From Mesorhizobium sp. 1M-11 (GTDB taxonomy: Bacteria; Pseudomonadota; Alphaproteobacteria; Rhizobiales; Rhizobiaceae), in the NCBI RefSeq assembly GCF_001303895.1, contig NZ_LJSD01000054.1, positions 1 to 64,000 on the forward strand: a stretch of 64,000 bases of DNA. Reading direction: 5' to 3'. A program made the position numbers and the translations under genes. The notes below the pieces were generated by a model. It had not been told where the DNA came from, did not search any database, and saw only the letters and a list, made by a program, of their open reading frames with translations. Of the stretch, positions 23,756 to 34,400 are shown piece after piece. Every line of letters begins with the position of its first letter. The stretch's first letter is position 1.

Positions 23756-24916
23756 TCAACGCCCGCCGATGACGCCGATGTAGTCCGAGACCCAGCGATA
23801 GTAAGGCACGCACTGGTCATTCTGGCTGGCGCATTTCGAAGTCGGGGTGCGCCAGAACTTGATCTTCTCGAACTGGTCGTAGCCGTTGGTCTTGCAGCCT
23901 TCGTCAGTCAGCAATTCATTGCCCTTGCAGGCGGCCGGCACGACGGGGAGAGAACCGAACCAGGCCGAGACATCACCCTGCACCTTCGGCGAAAGCGAGT
24001 GTTCGAGCCACATATAGGCGCAGTTCGGATTGGCGGCGTCGGCCTCCATCATGGTGGTGTCGGCCCAGCCGGTGGCGCCCTCTTCCGGGATGGTCGAGGC
24101 GACCGGCTGCTTGGCGGCAACCAGCGTATTCACCTGGAACGGCCACGAACCCGAGGCGACGACGCCTTCGTTGCGGAAGTCATCGACCTGGATGGCGGCG
24201 TCATGCCAGTAACGGCCGACCAGAGTGCGCTGCACGCGCAGCAGGTCGAGCGCAGCCTTGTACTGATCCTCGGTCAGCTCGTACGGGCTCTTGATGCCAA
24301 GGTCGGGCTTGTGCGCCATCAGGTAGTTGGCGGCGTCGGCGATATGGATGGGGCCGTCATAAGCCTGGACGCGGCCTTTGTTGGACTTGCCGTCGGAAAG
24401 CGTCTGCTCCTCGAAGACGACATTCCAGCTCTTCGGCGCTTCCTTGAAGACGTTGGTATTGTACATCAACACGTTCGGGCCCCATTGGTAGGGCACGCCA
24501 TAGTGCTTGCCATCAACCGTGAACCAGGGTGCATCCTTGATGCGGTCGTCGACCGTCTTCCAGCTCGGGATAAGGTCGGTGTTGATGGGCTGCACGCGCT
24601 TGCCGGCAACGAGGCGCAGCGAAGCGTCGCCGGAGGCGGTGACGAGGTCGAAACCGCCCTCGTTCATCAGCGAAACCATTTCGTCGGAGGTGTTGGCGGT
24701 CTTGACGTTGACCTTGCAGCCCGACTTCTTCTCGAAGTCCGAGACCCAGTCATAGGCCTTGTCGGTTTCGCCGCGTTCGATGTAGCCCGGCCAGGCGATG
24801 ATGTTGAGCTGGCCTTCGCCCTTGCCGACTTCCTTCAAGGCTTCCTGCGCCACGGCCTGACCGGCAAAGGTCAGCGCGATCGTCAGGGCAGTGCATGATT
24901 TGAGGAAAGAATTCAT
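23756..24916 (-). CDS. Periplasmic polyamine-type solute-binding protein (YdcS/PotD-like)
   Basis: The 386-residue product has a signal peptide (about residues 1-23, ending AVAQ) and a PotD/YdcS-like bilobal binding fold. It begins GQLNIIAWPGYIERG and contains FDLVTASGDASLRLV and GVPYQWGPNVLMYN. Several Cys occur near the C-terminus. It captures the substrate in the periplasm and delivers it to the permeases. It is the first gene of the five-gene operon, separated from the ATPase gene by the palindrome cluster. Substrate (putrescine) is inferred from the aldehyde dehydrogenase. Confidence 0.88.
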   Translation of the reverse strand: MNSFLKSCTALTIALTFAGQAVAQEALKEVGKGEGQLNIIAWPGYIERGETDKAYDWVSDFEKKSGCKVNVKTANTSDEMVSLMNEGGFDLVTASGDASLRLVAGKRVQPINTDLIPSWKTVDDRIKDAPWFTVDGKHYGVPYQWGPNVLMYNTNVFKEAPKSWNVVFEEQTLSDGKSNKGRVQAYDGPIHIADAANYLMAHKPDLGIKSPYELTEDQYKAALDLLRVQRTLVGRYWHDAAIQVDDFRNEGVVASGSWPFQVNTLVAAKQPVASTIPEEGATGWADTTMMEADAANPNCAYMWLEHSLSPKVQGDVSAWFGSLPVVPAACKGNELLTDEGCKTNGYDQFEKIKFWRTPTSKCASQNDQCVPYYRWVSDYIGVIGGR

Positions 24917-25058
24917 CGTCGTCTCCCATCTCAGGGGCCGCGCTCTGACGGCGGCTTCGCTCCCTGCAATGGAAGGTGTCTTGAAAAAGCCGCTTTCGCA
25001 AATTCATTTATCAGAAAGGCGATATCGGTTTTTCCGATAGCTTATGACCTTCCCCCGA

Positions 25059-25970
25059 CTATTGCCGCTGCCGGATTGTGCGCTGCGATTGCGCGATGCC
25101 GATGAAGTCGCGCGCCGGCTGTGCCAAGGCCGAGCCGCGGCGCCAGACCATGCCGACCTGGACCACGGGCAGCGAGCCGGAAACATCACGCGATTCAATA
25201 CGATCGCCTTCCAGCGACCATGGGCGATAGATCAGGTCCGGCAGCAGGGCCACGCCCGCGCCGGTGGCGACGAGACTGCGCACGGCCTCCACAGAACGGG
25301 TGCGGAAAGCGACATGCGGTCTGGCGCCGATCGCGGCCAGAAGCTTGCCGGTGTTCTCCTCGATCTCGTCGATGGTCAGCATGATCAGCGGTTCGCTGAC
25401 GATGTCGCCGACGCCGATGATATCGGCACCGGTCAGGCGATGCCCGAGCGGCATCCACAGGCGATAGGCCGAGACCTCGAGGATTTCCGATTGCAGCGCG
25501 GTGCGGTCGCGCAGGTTCGAAATCACCATCACCGCGACGTCGAGCTTGCCGCCGACCAAAAGGTGTTCGAGATAATCGCCATTGTCCTCGATCGCCGAAA
25601 TATCGACGCTGGGATAGGCGCGGCGATAACGCGCCAGGATGTCGGACAGGACATAACCCGCAACCAGCGAAGTGACGCCGAGCTGCAGACGGCCCTTGGT
25701 CTGTTCCTGCTCGCCCAGGAAGGTGCGGCGCGCATCCGACACGTCGGACAGGATCTTGGTTGCGTGGCGCAGGAACTGGTGTCCCTTGTGCGTGATGTTG
25801 AGGCCGCGTGAATGGCGCTCGAACAGCTCGACGCCAAGGTCGCTCTCCAGCTCCTTGACCGCTTCGGTGACGGAAGATTGCGAAATGGACAGTTTCTGCG
25901 CGGCCCGCGAGACGGAGCCCTGGTCCGCGACGGCGACGAAGAACTGGAGCTGCCTGAGCGTGAATGCCAT
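25059..25970 (-). CDS. LysR-family transcriptional regulator
   Basis: The product is 303 residues from the ATG at 25970; an upstream in-frame ATG at 25985 adds five. The helix-turn-helix is at residues ~3-60 (SVSRAAQKLSISQSSVTEAVKELESDLG), and the effector domain follows (LQLGVTSLVAGYVL onward). It lies 142 bp upstream of the polyamine operon on the same strand and is its most likely local regulator. The ligand is unknown. Confidence 0.85.
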   Translation of the reverse strand: MAFTLRQLQFFVAVADQGSVSRAAQKLSISQSSVTEAVKELESDLGVELFERHSRGLNITHKGHQFLRHATKILSDVSDARRTFLGEQEQTKGRLQLGVTSLVAGYVLSDILARYRRAYPSVDISAIEDNGDYLEHLLVGGKLDVAVMVISNLRDRTALQSEILEVSAYRLWMPLGHRLTGADIIGVGDIVSEPLIMLTIDEIEENTGKLLAAIGARPHVAFRTRSVEAVRSLVATGAGVALLPDLIYRPWSLEGDRIESRDVSGSLPVVQVGMVWRRGSALAQPARDFIGIAQSQRTIRQRQ

Positions 25971-26009
25971 GTGCTGAATAAACACCGGCGCAGGCGGGAA
26001 GAAAAGCCG

Positions 26010-26627
26010 TCAGCCGCCGGCCAGTTCCGCTCGCCGGCGGCGCACAGACCGATAGCGCAGGAGCAGGAAGAACGTCACTTCCACCAGCACGACGATGGCG
26101 ATGATGCGGAAGCCAATGGAAACCAGGTTGTGGTCGCCACCGCGCAGCAGATAGCCGATGAGCAGGAACGACGAATTCCAGATCATCGCGCCGAGCAGCG
26201 TAGCCGAGGCGAAAGGCAGGATGGCCAGCCGCAGCGCACCGGCACCGATGCCGAGATAATTGCGCACCGTTGGAATGAGCTGCGCCACCAGCGAAGCAGC
26301 AAAAGCCCTGCGGCGATAGGCTTCGGCCAGCCTGCGATAGGTTGCAAGCGGCAGAAAGACATATCTGCCGAACCGGCCGACCAGCGCCTCGGCACGCTCC
26401 TCGCCGAGGCGGCGGCCCATCATGTACCAGAACAGCGAGCCCAGGGTGGACCCGGCGACGGTGATCGCCAGCAGCAACTCCAGCCGATCGAGACCCGGCG
26501 CCGCCGTCATGCCGAGAAACAGCAGCACGATGTGTGACGGCGGCGCCGGAAAGATCTTCTCGACCGACGCGACACAAAACACGCCGAGAAGTCCGGAACC
26601 CAGGACGACTTGCAGTGATCCGGTCAC
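26010..26627 (-). CDS. DedA-family membrane protein
   Basis: The 205-residue product has about five hydrophobic segments. It shows the DedA (VTT/SNARE-associated) signature: a re-entrant region near EKIFPAPPSHIVLLFLG, GRRLGEERAEALVGRFG, and the conserved Arg-containing R..PTVRNYLGIGAG segment. DedA proteins act in lipid flipping and membrane homeostasis. It begins with GTG, overlapping the upstream methyltransferase stop (GTGA), so the two genes are coupled. Confidence 0.85.
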   Translation of the reverse strand: MTGSLQVVLGSGLLGVFCVASVEKIFPAPPSHIVLLFLGMTAAPGLDRLELLLAITVAGSTLGSLFWYMMGRRLGEERAEALVGRFGRYVFLPLATYRRLAEAYRRRAFAASLVAQLIPTVRNYLGIGAGALRLAILPFASATLLGAMIWNSSFLLIGYLLRGGDHNLVSIGFRIIAIVVLVEVTFFLLLRYRSVRRRRAELAGG

Positions 26628-27223
26628 GCGTAACGCCAGTCGTATGACTTGACGATCGGAATGCGGCTGATGCGGTAGACCGTGGCCGGCGGGAAATTGC
26701 GCAGCGTATGGCCGACACGGCTGGCCTTCAGATCGAGCTGGTCGAGCATGCTCTGGTCGATCGGGCAGCGCAGGCCAAGCGTGAACTGATAAAGAGAGGC
26801 ACCTGGCCGCAAATTGGCGAAAACGCCTTCCAGGATCAATCGCGTGCGGCGCGGCGAGATCAGCCGGAACGGCAGGCCGCTGACAGCGGCACCCACCACA
26901 GGCCCGTTGTAGAGCGCCAGGTGGCGCAAGCCGGTAGCGTCCATTTCGAAGATGCGCGCCGCAGGGAAGCGCTTGGTGAGCATGGCGGCGAAATCGCTGT
27001 CGGCCTCGACCAAAGTCAGATCCTGTTCGCGCACGCCGCGCTCGATCAGGGCCCGCGTGAAGGGGCCGGTACCGGGTCCAAGTTCCAGCACGGGACCGGT
27101 ATCCGGACCGATCTCGCGGGTCATGAGCCCAGCCAGGGTAGAGCCCGAAGGCGCGACCGATCCGATCCTGAATGGCGCCGCCGCCCAGGCCATCAGAAAG
27201 GAGAAAGCGTCGTTGGTGTGCAT
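26624..27223 (-). CDS. SAM-dependent methyltransferase, PmtA/rRNA-dimethylase-like
   Basis: The product is 199 residues from the ATG at 27223; the frame is open further upstream but without support. Motif I is VLELGPGTGPFTRALIERG, and a conserved VSGLPFRLI segment follows motif IV. The size and motif I resemble phospholipid N-methyltransferases of rhizobia as well as KsgA-like enzymes. The DedA partner favours a lipid substrate, but that is inference. Confidence 0.72.
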   Translation of the reverse strand: MHTNDAFSFLMAWAAAPFRIGSVAPSGSTLAGLMTREIGPDTGPVLELGPGTGPFTRALIERGVREQDLTLVEADSDFAAMLTKRFPAARIFEMDATGLRHLALYNGPVVGAAVSGLPFRLISPRRTRLILEGVFANLRPGASLYQFTLGLRCPIDQSMLDQLDLKASRVGHTLRNFPPATVYRISRIPIVKSYDWRYA

Positions 27224-27428
27224 ATCAATCCTCGATCCGAAATCGAACTGCCGGCGAATCGAACGCCAGCCGATGCAGCGCTGTTTGCTGCCGCTGGATT
27301 GCATAAACATTGCGGAAATTGGCGCTCCGGTATGAAAAACGCGTTCTGGACACTCACATCGTTTTGCCATGTTTACGCAATGTTGAGATCGTAGCCCGCC
27401 GTGACGAGCTCCATGACAAGAGACGACA

Positions 27429-28103
27429 ATGCGTATCCTTCTGGTCGAGGATGAACAGGAAATGGCTTCGGCGCTGCGCGTGGCGCTCAAGCGCCACGAC
27501 ATGGTCACCGACCATGCCGCCTCGCTTCTCGAGGCTGAAGACTTCGTGGCGACCGACAGCTACGACGCGATCCTGCTGGACCGCCAGCTGCCCGACGGCG
27601 ACGGGCTTTCCCTGGTGACCAAGCTGCGGGCCGGAGGCAGTGCTACGCCCGTGCTCGTCCTGACGGCGCGCGGCGACACCGCCGACAAGGTCGACGGGCT
27701 GAATGTCGGCGCCGACGATTATCTGGCCAAGCCCTTTGCCTTCGAGGAACTGATGGCCAGGCTGCGCGCGTTGCTGCGCAGGCCGGCGACGGTGCATTCC
27801 CAGGTGATCCGCGCCGGCGACCTCGCCTTCGACGTCGGCCACCGCGAGGCCAGCATCCGCGGCGAGCCGATGGCCTTGCCGAGACGCGAATTGCTGGTGC
27901 TGGAGGCGCTGATGCGGCGCATGGGCCGCATGGTGCAGCGCGAATCCCTGATGGAGGCGGTGTTCGGCCTCGACGACGAAATCCAGTCCAACGCCCTCGA
28001 CACGCACGTCTCGCGCCTGCGCCGCAAACTGGCCGAGGCCGGCGTCGGGGTGACGATCAACGGGGTGCGCGGTGTCGGCTACCTCCTGCGCGAAACCTCA
28101 TGA
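27429..28103 (+). CDS. OmpR-family response regulator
   Basis: The 224-residue product has a receiver domain with phospho-acceptor Asp51 (AILLDRQLPDGDG) and conserved Lys in LAKPF. A C-terminal winged helix follows (ALDTHVSRLRRKL ... VRGVGYLL). It resembles TctD/QseB-type regulators. It overlaps the kinase gene by four bases (ATGA) and is divergent from the methyltransferase-DedA pair across a 205-bp gap. Confidence 0.88.
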   Translation: MRILLVEDEQEMASALRVALKRHDMVTDHAASLLEAEDFVATDSYDAILLDRQLPDGDGLSLVTKLRAGGSATPVLVLTARGDTADKVDGLNVGADDYLAKPFAFEELMARLRALLRRPATVHSQVIRAGDLAFDVGHREASIRGEPMALPRRELLVLEALMRRMGRMVQRESLMEAVFGLDDEIQSNALDTHVSRLRRKLAEAGVGVTINGVRGVGYLLRETS

Positions 28104-29500
28104 TCTTCCGTAAGCCCCGCCGCCCCCGCTCGCTGAAATGGAGCCTGGTGCTGCGCATAGCGCTGCTTCAGGGTATCCTGATCACGCTGCTCGTCCCCCT
28201 GCTGATCGTCGCCCTCATCTGGTTCGGCGTGGCCAGCATGAACGACTATGAAGGCGGCACCGCCGACGTGATCAAGGACGCGCTGACCCGCGATGCCGGC
28301 GGCAAGCTGGCGCTCAAGCCGACGCGTGAACTCGAAGAGTTGCGCCGAACGGAAAAAGGCCTCTGGTATGTCGTGCGCGACAAGCAGGGCAATGTGCTGA
28401 AGGAAGGTACGATCCCGCCGGCACTCGCCCCATTCGCAAGCCAGCTCGACAACATCAGCGAGGCCCGCTTCTCATGGAAGATGGGGAAGGTCGACCGGCC
28501 CGCGGGCATCGTGGTGTGGGAAGACAACACCGGGGCGGGAGCGGTGCAGATCCTGGCCGGCACCGAAGGCCGGCTTTCATGGAGCCGCCTGGCATTTGCC
28601 GCCTGGGACTTCTTCCTGGTCGTCATCCTGCCGGTGGCCGGCGTCATGGCGCTGGCGACACTGTTCGTGACGCCCTGGGTCGTGCGTGGCGCCCTGCGTG
28701 GCCTCGGGGCGGCGGCCAGCGAAGCCGGACAGATCGACATCGACAAGCGCGGCGTGCAGTTGCCCCTCAAGGGCGTGCCGATGGAGGTGACGCCGCTGGT
28801 CAATGCCGTGAACGAGGCACTGGTGCGGCTGGACAATGGCTATGAGCGCCACCGCCGCTTCCTTACCGATGCCGCGCATGAGCTGCGCACCCCGGTTGCC
28901 ATCCTCAACACCCGCGTCGCTTCCCTGCCGCCAACGCCGGAACGCGCGCGCGTGCTGCGCGACGCCGCCAGGCTTTCCACACTGACCGACCAGTTGCTCG
29001 ACCTGCAGCGGCTTGGGCGCCAGGTCGATCGCTTCACGAAGGTCGATCTCGTTGAAATCGCCCGCAGCGTCGTCGTCGACATGGCGCCGATCGCCTTTTC
29101 ATCCGGCTATGAAATGGCTTTCGAGCCTGCCGTCGAGAAGCTGGCAGCTACCGGCGATCGCGCCTCGATAGAACGTGCAGTGACCAGCCTCGTTCAGAAC
29201 GCCATCGAACATGGCGGCAATCGCGGCAGGATCACCATCAGCGTCTTCAGGCCGGCGGCCATCGAAATCCTGGACGAAGGCGAAGGCGTGCCCGAGGACG
29301 AACGCAAGAAGATCTTCCAGCCATTCTATCGCCTGCGTCCGCATGACCATGGCGCCGGGCTCGGCCTCAACCTGGTGCAGGAGATCATGCAACTGCATGG
29401 CGGCCGCATCGAGGTGCTGGACGGCTTTCCGGGCGCGCTGTTCAGGATGACGTTTCCAGAACGGCAGAAGGGAGCCGCGACGTCGCGGGGAGCATGTTGA
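28100..29500 (+). CDS. Sensor histidine kinase
   Basis: The 466-residue membrane kinase has TM1 at ~15-45, a periplasmic region of ~120 residues, TM2 near 175-195, HAMP, then a HisKA domain with AAHELRTPVA (His ~260). The HATPase domain has N-box QNAIEHGGN, G1 LDEGEGVPE and GLGLNLV. It forms a pair with the upstream response regulator. The signal sensed is unknown. Confidence 0.88.
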   Translation: MIFRKPRRPRSLKWSLVLRIALLQGILITLLVPLLIVALIWFGVASMNDYEGGTADVIKDALTRDAGGKLALKPTRELEELRRTEKGLWYVVRDKQGNVLKEGTIPPALAPFASQLDNISEARFSWKMGKVDRPAGIVVWEDNTGAGAVQILAGTEGRLSWSRLAFAAWDFFLVVILPVAGVMALATLFVTPWVVRGALRGLGAAASEAGQIDIDKRGVQLPLKGVPMEVTPLVNAVNEALVRLDNGYERHRRFLTDAAHELRTPVAILNTRVASLPPTPERARVLRDAARLSTLTDQLLDLQRLGRQVDRFTKVDLVEIARSVVVDMAPIAFSSGYEMAFEPAVEKLAATGDRASIERAVTSLVQNAIEHGGNRGRITISVFRPAAIEILDEGEGVPEDERKKIFQPFYRLRPHDHGAGLGLNLVQEIMQLHGGRIEVLDGFPGALFRMTFPERQKGAATSRGAC

Positions 29501-29519
29501 AGTGGAGGTGCCGATACGC

Positions 29520-30089
29520 CTAGTTGAGGGCGGGGGCAGGAACCGGCGTCAGGTTGCCCCTGGCCACCGACAGGAGCGAGGAAACCAGCGACTGGCGCTC
29601 CTGTTCCGAAAGGACCTGGAAATCGAACAGGCTGGCGCTGCGCATGCCTTCGACCGCGAAATAGGTGAGAAGCAGAGCCTTGAAATCGGGGGTTTCCGCT
29701 TTCAACCGGTCGAACAGCTCACGCTGGAAGATGCGGATGGGCGCGAGGAAATCCGGATTCTCGGCGATCGCCGAGAAAATCCAGGCGGAAGGCGGCTGGT
29801 CTTCCTCGAACTTCTTCGCGGAGAGTTTCACATAGGCCGCCAGGAGATTGCCCTGGGCACAGTCCCGCCTGGCCGTTTCCAGCGCTTCCTGGAACTCCTG
29901 CAGGTGATGCTCGACCAGTGCCTGCATCAGCTTTGCCTTGGTTGGAAAATTGTAGAGAAGGCCGCCCTTGGAGACGCCGGCGCGTTGTGCCACGGCATCC
30001 AGCGACAAATTGCCCGGTCCCGACTCACGCGCCACATCGGCAGCGGCTGCCAGGATTTTGTCGCGTGAGTTTGCTCGTGGTTTCTTCAT
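29520..30089 (-). CDS. TetR-family repressor of the RND pump
   Basis: The 189-residue product has an N-terminal TetR helix-turn-helix (SLDAVAQRAGVSKGGLLYNFPTK) at residues ~10-55 and a helical ligand-binding region. It is divergent from the RND efflux pair, and the shared 152-bp gap contains a palindrome overlapping a promoter-like TTGACA. This is the usual layout of a drug-responsive repressor controlling its pump. Confidence 0.85.
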   Translation of the reverse strand: MKKPRANSRDKILAAAADVARESGPGNLSLDAVAQRAGVSKGGLLYNFPTKAKLMQALVEHHLQEFQEALETARRDCAQGNLLAAYVKLSAKKFEEDQPPSAWIFSAIAENPDFLAPIRIFQRELFDRLKAETPDFKALLLTYFAVEGMRSASLFDFQVLSEQERQSLVSSLLSVARGNLTPVPAPALN

Positions 30090-30120
30090 CTCTGTCGCCT
30101 ATAAGACACACTAGACCCAA

Positions 30121-30150
30121 TTGACAAGACCGTCCAGACGGTACAGTAAG
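30121..30150 (+). promoter_or_regulatory. Promoter and probable TetR operator for the RND operon
   Basis: TTGACA at 30121-30126 is a consensus -35. Immediately after it, ACCGTC-CA-GACGGT at 30129-30142 is a perfect 6-bp inverted repeat in the spacer region, and TACAGTAA follows as a weak -10. A repressor bound to the palindrome would block RNA polymerase. Confidence 0.6.
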
Positions 30151-30241
30151 GCGTCGAAAAAATCACAGCCGGGGTTTCGTACAAAACACACCCGGCTATT
30201 TTGATTCAATTGTCATTGCCACGCGCCGTCTGAGGGATCCC

Positions 30242-31438
30242 ATGATCAAGCGCTTTATCATTCGTTTCATTTTGCTTGTCCTCGTGGCCGCGGTGGCCGG
30301 CGGCATCATCTGGTTCAACTTCTTCCGCGACAAGATGATCGCCGGGTTCTTCGCCAACATGCCGGCGAACGTGCTGACGGTCTCGGCCAAGAAGATCGAG
30401 CCGACCACCTGGACACCGGGCATCGAGGCCATCGGCACCGTCGGCGCCTCGATGGGTGTCAACCTGACGATGGAAACGTCGGGCGTGGTCAAGGAGATCC
30501 TGTTCAAGGCCAACGACAAGGTCGAGAACGGCCAGTTGCTGGTGCGTCTGGACGATGCGGTGGAACAGGCCGACCTGATCGCGGCCAAGACCAAGGCAAC
30601 GCTCGATCAGCAGGCGCTGGCGCGCGCCCAGGCGCTGCGCAAGACCGGTGTCGGCACCGAGGCTGCGCTGGATACCGCCAATGCCAATGCCGAGACTTCG
30701 GTCGCCCAGGTTGCCAAGGCGCAGGCCCAGGCGGACCTCAAGCTGCTCAAGGCACCGTTCGGTGGCGTCGCCGGTATTCCGAAGATCGAGCTCGGCCAGT
30801 ATGTCGCGCCCGGCAACGCCATCGTCACCCTGCAGGACTTGGAGACGATGCGCGTCGACTTCACCATTCCTGAGCAGCAGCTCGAGAAATTGAAGGTCGG
30901 CCAGCCCGTCACCTTCGGCCCGACCTCCGACGACATGTCGTTCAAGGGCGTGGTCACCGGCATCGACCCCAAGATCGACCCGAGCAGCCGCCTGGTTTCG
31001 GTACGCGCCCGCATCGACAATCCGGAAGGGCGCCTGAGCCCCGGTCAGTTCGTGCAGGTGCGCGTCGAGCTGCCGAAGGAAGACAATGTCATCACCGTTC
31101 CGCAGACCGCGCTGACCACCAGCCTCTACGGCGACTATGTCTACACCGTCACTCCGGCCAAGCCGAAGGAAGGTGAAGCAAAGCCCGCCGAGGGCGCCAA
31201 GCCAGCCGACGGTGCTGCCGAGCAGAAGCCGGCAGAAGGCCCACAGCTTGTCGCCAACCAGGTCTTCGTCAAGGTCGGCCGTCGCTTTGGCGGCGTCGCC
31301 GAGATCGTCGAGGGCGTCAAGGCCGACGATCAGGTTGTCACCGCCGGACAGAATCGGTTGAGCAACGGCGCGCTGGTGAAGATCGACAACACGGTCGACC
31401 CCAGCAAGCCGGCAGAGCAGAAGGCTTCCGCCCAATGA
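30242..31438 (+). CDS. RND efflux periplasmic adaptor (membrane fusion protein)
   Basis: The 398-residue product has one N-terminal membrane helix (residues ~5-25). It shows the MFP order: barrel-sandwich hybrid halves around an alpha-hairpin (TMETSGVVKEILFKANDKVENGQ, then AKAQAQADLKLLKAPFGGVAG) and a beta-barrel region (VDFTIPEQQLEKLKVGQPV). The Ala/Glu/Lys/Pro-rich insert near residues 305-330 is a linker. It bridges the inner-membrane pump to an outer-membrane channel, which is not encoded here. It overlaps the pump gene by four bases. Confidence 0.92.
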   Translation: MIKRFIIRFILLVLVAAVAGGIIWFNFFRDKMIAGFFANMPANVLTVSAKKIEPTTWTPGIEAIGTVGASMGVNLTMETSGVVKEILFKANDKVENGQLLVRLDDAVEQADLIAAKTKATLDQQALARAQALRKTGVGTEAALDTANANAETSVAQVAKAQAQADLKLLKAPFGGVAGIPKIELGQYVAPGNAIVTLQDLETMRVDFTIPEQQLEKLKVGQPVTFGPTSDDMSFKGVVTGIDPKIDPSSRLVSVRARIDNPEGRLSPGQFVQVRVELPKEDNVITVPQTALTTSLYGDYVYTVTPAKPKEGEAKPAEGAKPADGAAEQKPAEGPQLVANQVFVKVGRRFGGVAEIVEGVKADDQVVTAGQNRLSNGALVKIDNTVDPSKPAEQKASAQ

Positions 31439-34400
31439 GTTTCTCTGACCTCTTCATCAAACGACCCGTCCTGTCGACGGTGCTCGGCGCCATGATCCTG
31501 CTCGTGGGTATCCAAGGCATCTTCAATCTGGCGATCCGCCAGTATCCGAAGGTCGAGGAAACCGCGATCACGGTCACGACCGCTTATCCCGGCGCCAGCG
31601 CCGACCTGATCCAGGGCTTCATTTCGGCCCCGATCGCGCGCGCCGTCGCCTCGACGGAAAACATCGACTACGTCACGTCTTCCAGTGCGCCTTCTGCCAG
31701 CACCGTGACGGTCAACATGAAGCTCGGCTCCAATCCGGACGTCGCGCTGGCTGAAGTCCTGTCCAAGGTGCAGGGCGTGCGCGGCGACCTGCCTTCGGAA
31801 GCCAAGGACCCGGTGATCGTCAAGGGCACCGGCGACTCGTTCGCGATGATGTACATCTCGATGCAGAATCCGAACATGACGAAGGAGCAGCTGACCGAAT
31901 ACATCGAGCGTGTCGTGCGGCCGCGCATCACCACGGTCGAAGGCGTCGCCGACGTCAAGATCTTCGGCGCCCAGCAATATTCGATGCGCGTGTGGATCGA
32001 CCCGGTCAGGCTGGCCTCGCGCGGCGTCACCGCAGCGGAGGTGGTGACGGCGATCAACAATTCGAACTTCCTGTCGGCTCCGGGCAAGACCGAGAACGAA
32101 TATGTGATCTCGTCGATCACCGTGCGTTCGACCCTGCAGACGCCGGAAGCCTTCTCGGCCCTGCCGATCCGGTCGGTCGACGGCAATGTCGTTCGCCTGC
32201 GCGACGTGGCGCGCGTCGAGCTGGGTGCGGAAAACACCGACACACGCGTGACCTTCAACGGCAAGCCGGGCACCTTCCTGGCCATCTTCCCGACGCCGGC
32301 AGCCAATCCGCTGACGACGGCGGAAGCCATCCAGAAGCTGGTGCCGGTCATCCAGGACACGCTGCCGAAAGGCATGACGATCGAGGTCGTCTACGACTCC
32401 ACGGAGCAGATCAGCGCCTCGATCGAGGAAGTGTTCAAGACCATCGGCGAGGCCGTTGCCATCGTCGTGGTGGTCATCCTGCTGTTCCTCGGTTCGTTCC
32501 GTTCGGTGCTGATGCCGATCATCACGATCCCGCTGTCGCTGATCGGCGTCTGCTTCATCCTCTATTTCATGGGCTACTCGATCAACCTGCTCTCGCTGCT
32601 CGCCATGGTTCTGGCGATCGGCCTGGTGGTCGATGACGCGATCGTGGTCGTGGAGAACATCCACCGCCACATCGAGGAAGGCATGACGCCGATGCAGGCC
32701 GCGTTTGCCGGCATGCGCGAAATCTTCTCGGCTGTCGTGGCCATGACGATCACGCTGGCGGCTGTGTTTGCGCCGCTCGCCTTCACCGGCGGCCTGACCG
32801 GTTCGCTGTTCCGCGAATTCGCGGTGACGCTGGCCGGCGCTGTGGTCATCTCCGGCCTCGTCGCCGTGACGATCACGCCGATGATGTCGGCGCGGCTTCT
32901 CACGGCCGGCTCGCACAGCCGGTTCCAGAGGATCGTGGACGGCACCTTCACGCGTGTCGAAAACGTCTATGAGCGGCTGGTCCACCGGTCGCTCCAGGCA
33001 CGCTGGGTGACGCTGCTGATCGTCATCGCCCTGGTCGGGGTGACGGGTTTCATGTTCACCAAGACCTCGAGCGAACTGGCGCCGGAAGAAGATCAGGGCT
33101 TCCTGCTCTCGATCGTCACCGGTCCGCAATACGCGACCTCGGACTATACCGAGAAATACGTCAACCAGATGCTCGACCTGGTTAAGGACATTCCGGAAAC
33201 ACGCGCGCTGTTCTCGGCAGTTGCCTTCGGCAGCGCCACCAACAGCGCCTTCGTCGGCTTCGCCTTCAAGGACTGGGCCGATCGCGTACGCTCGTCGAAG
33301 GAACTCCAGGCCGACATCACGGAACGCCTGAAGAAGGTTGCCGGCGTGGAAGCCTTCGTGTTCGCGCCGCCGACATTGCCGGGTTCCGGTGGCGGCCTGC
33401 CGGTCGGCCTCGTCGTCCGTTCGACGGGCGAGTCCTCGAAGGTGTTCGAAGTGGCTGAGGAGATCAAGCAGAAGGCGCAGGCTTCCGGCCGCTTCATCGT
33501 CGTGCAGAACTCGATGTCGTACAACGCGCCACAGACCTCGATCACCATCGATCGCGATCGTGCCGCCGCGCTCAACATCCCGATCAGCGACATCGGCCGC
33601 ACGCTGACGCTGCTGGTCGGTGGCAACGAGGTGGCCAAGTTCGACCGCGACTCCAACGCCTACAAGATCATCCCGCAGGTGCCGATCATCTATCGCGACA
33701 ACCCGGCAAAGCTCGGCGACTATTTCGTACGCAGCGTGACGGATGAGATGGTGCCGCTGACCTCGGTGGTGAAGATCGATACCAACGCATCGCCGGCAGC
33801 GATCGAGCAGTTCAACCAGTTGAACTCGTCGACGATCACGGCGCTGCCGATGCCGGGCGTGACCACCGGCGACGGCCTGAAGACGATCGAGGATATCGCC
33901 AAGGCGAGCATGCCCGACGGTTTCTTCATCGACTACACCGGCCAGTCGCGGCAGGAGAAGGAGCAGGGCAACACGATCATCATCGCCTTCGTGGCCGCGA
34001 TCATCGTGATCTACCTGGTGCTGGCGGCGCAGTTCGAGAGCTTCCGCGACCCGCTCATCATCATGATGTCGGTGCCGCTGTCGATCTTCGGCGCCATCCT
34101 GCCGCTGAACCTGATCAACGGCGGTATCGCCGGGGCCACGCTGAACATCTACACACAGGTGGGACTAATCACGCTGATCGGCCTCATCACCAAGCACGGT
34201 ATTCTCCTGGTGGAGTTCGCCAATCAGCAGCGCGAAGAACACGGCCTGTCGATCCGGGAGGCCATCGTAGCCTCGGCAAAGGTCCGCCTGCGCCCGATCC
34301 TGATGACCACCGCCGCCATGGCGCTGGGCGTGGTGCCGCTGATCACCGCCCAGGGTGCGGGTGCCGCCGCCCGCTTCTCCATGGGTCTGGTGATCTTCAC

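Noticed and set aside
31330..33129. A 599-codon minus-strand frame opposite the RND transporter
   Set aside because: Antisense shadow: Asp/Arg/His-rich with no motifs, and the plus-strand gene is unambiguous.
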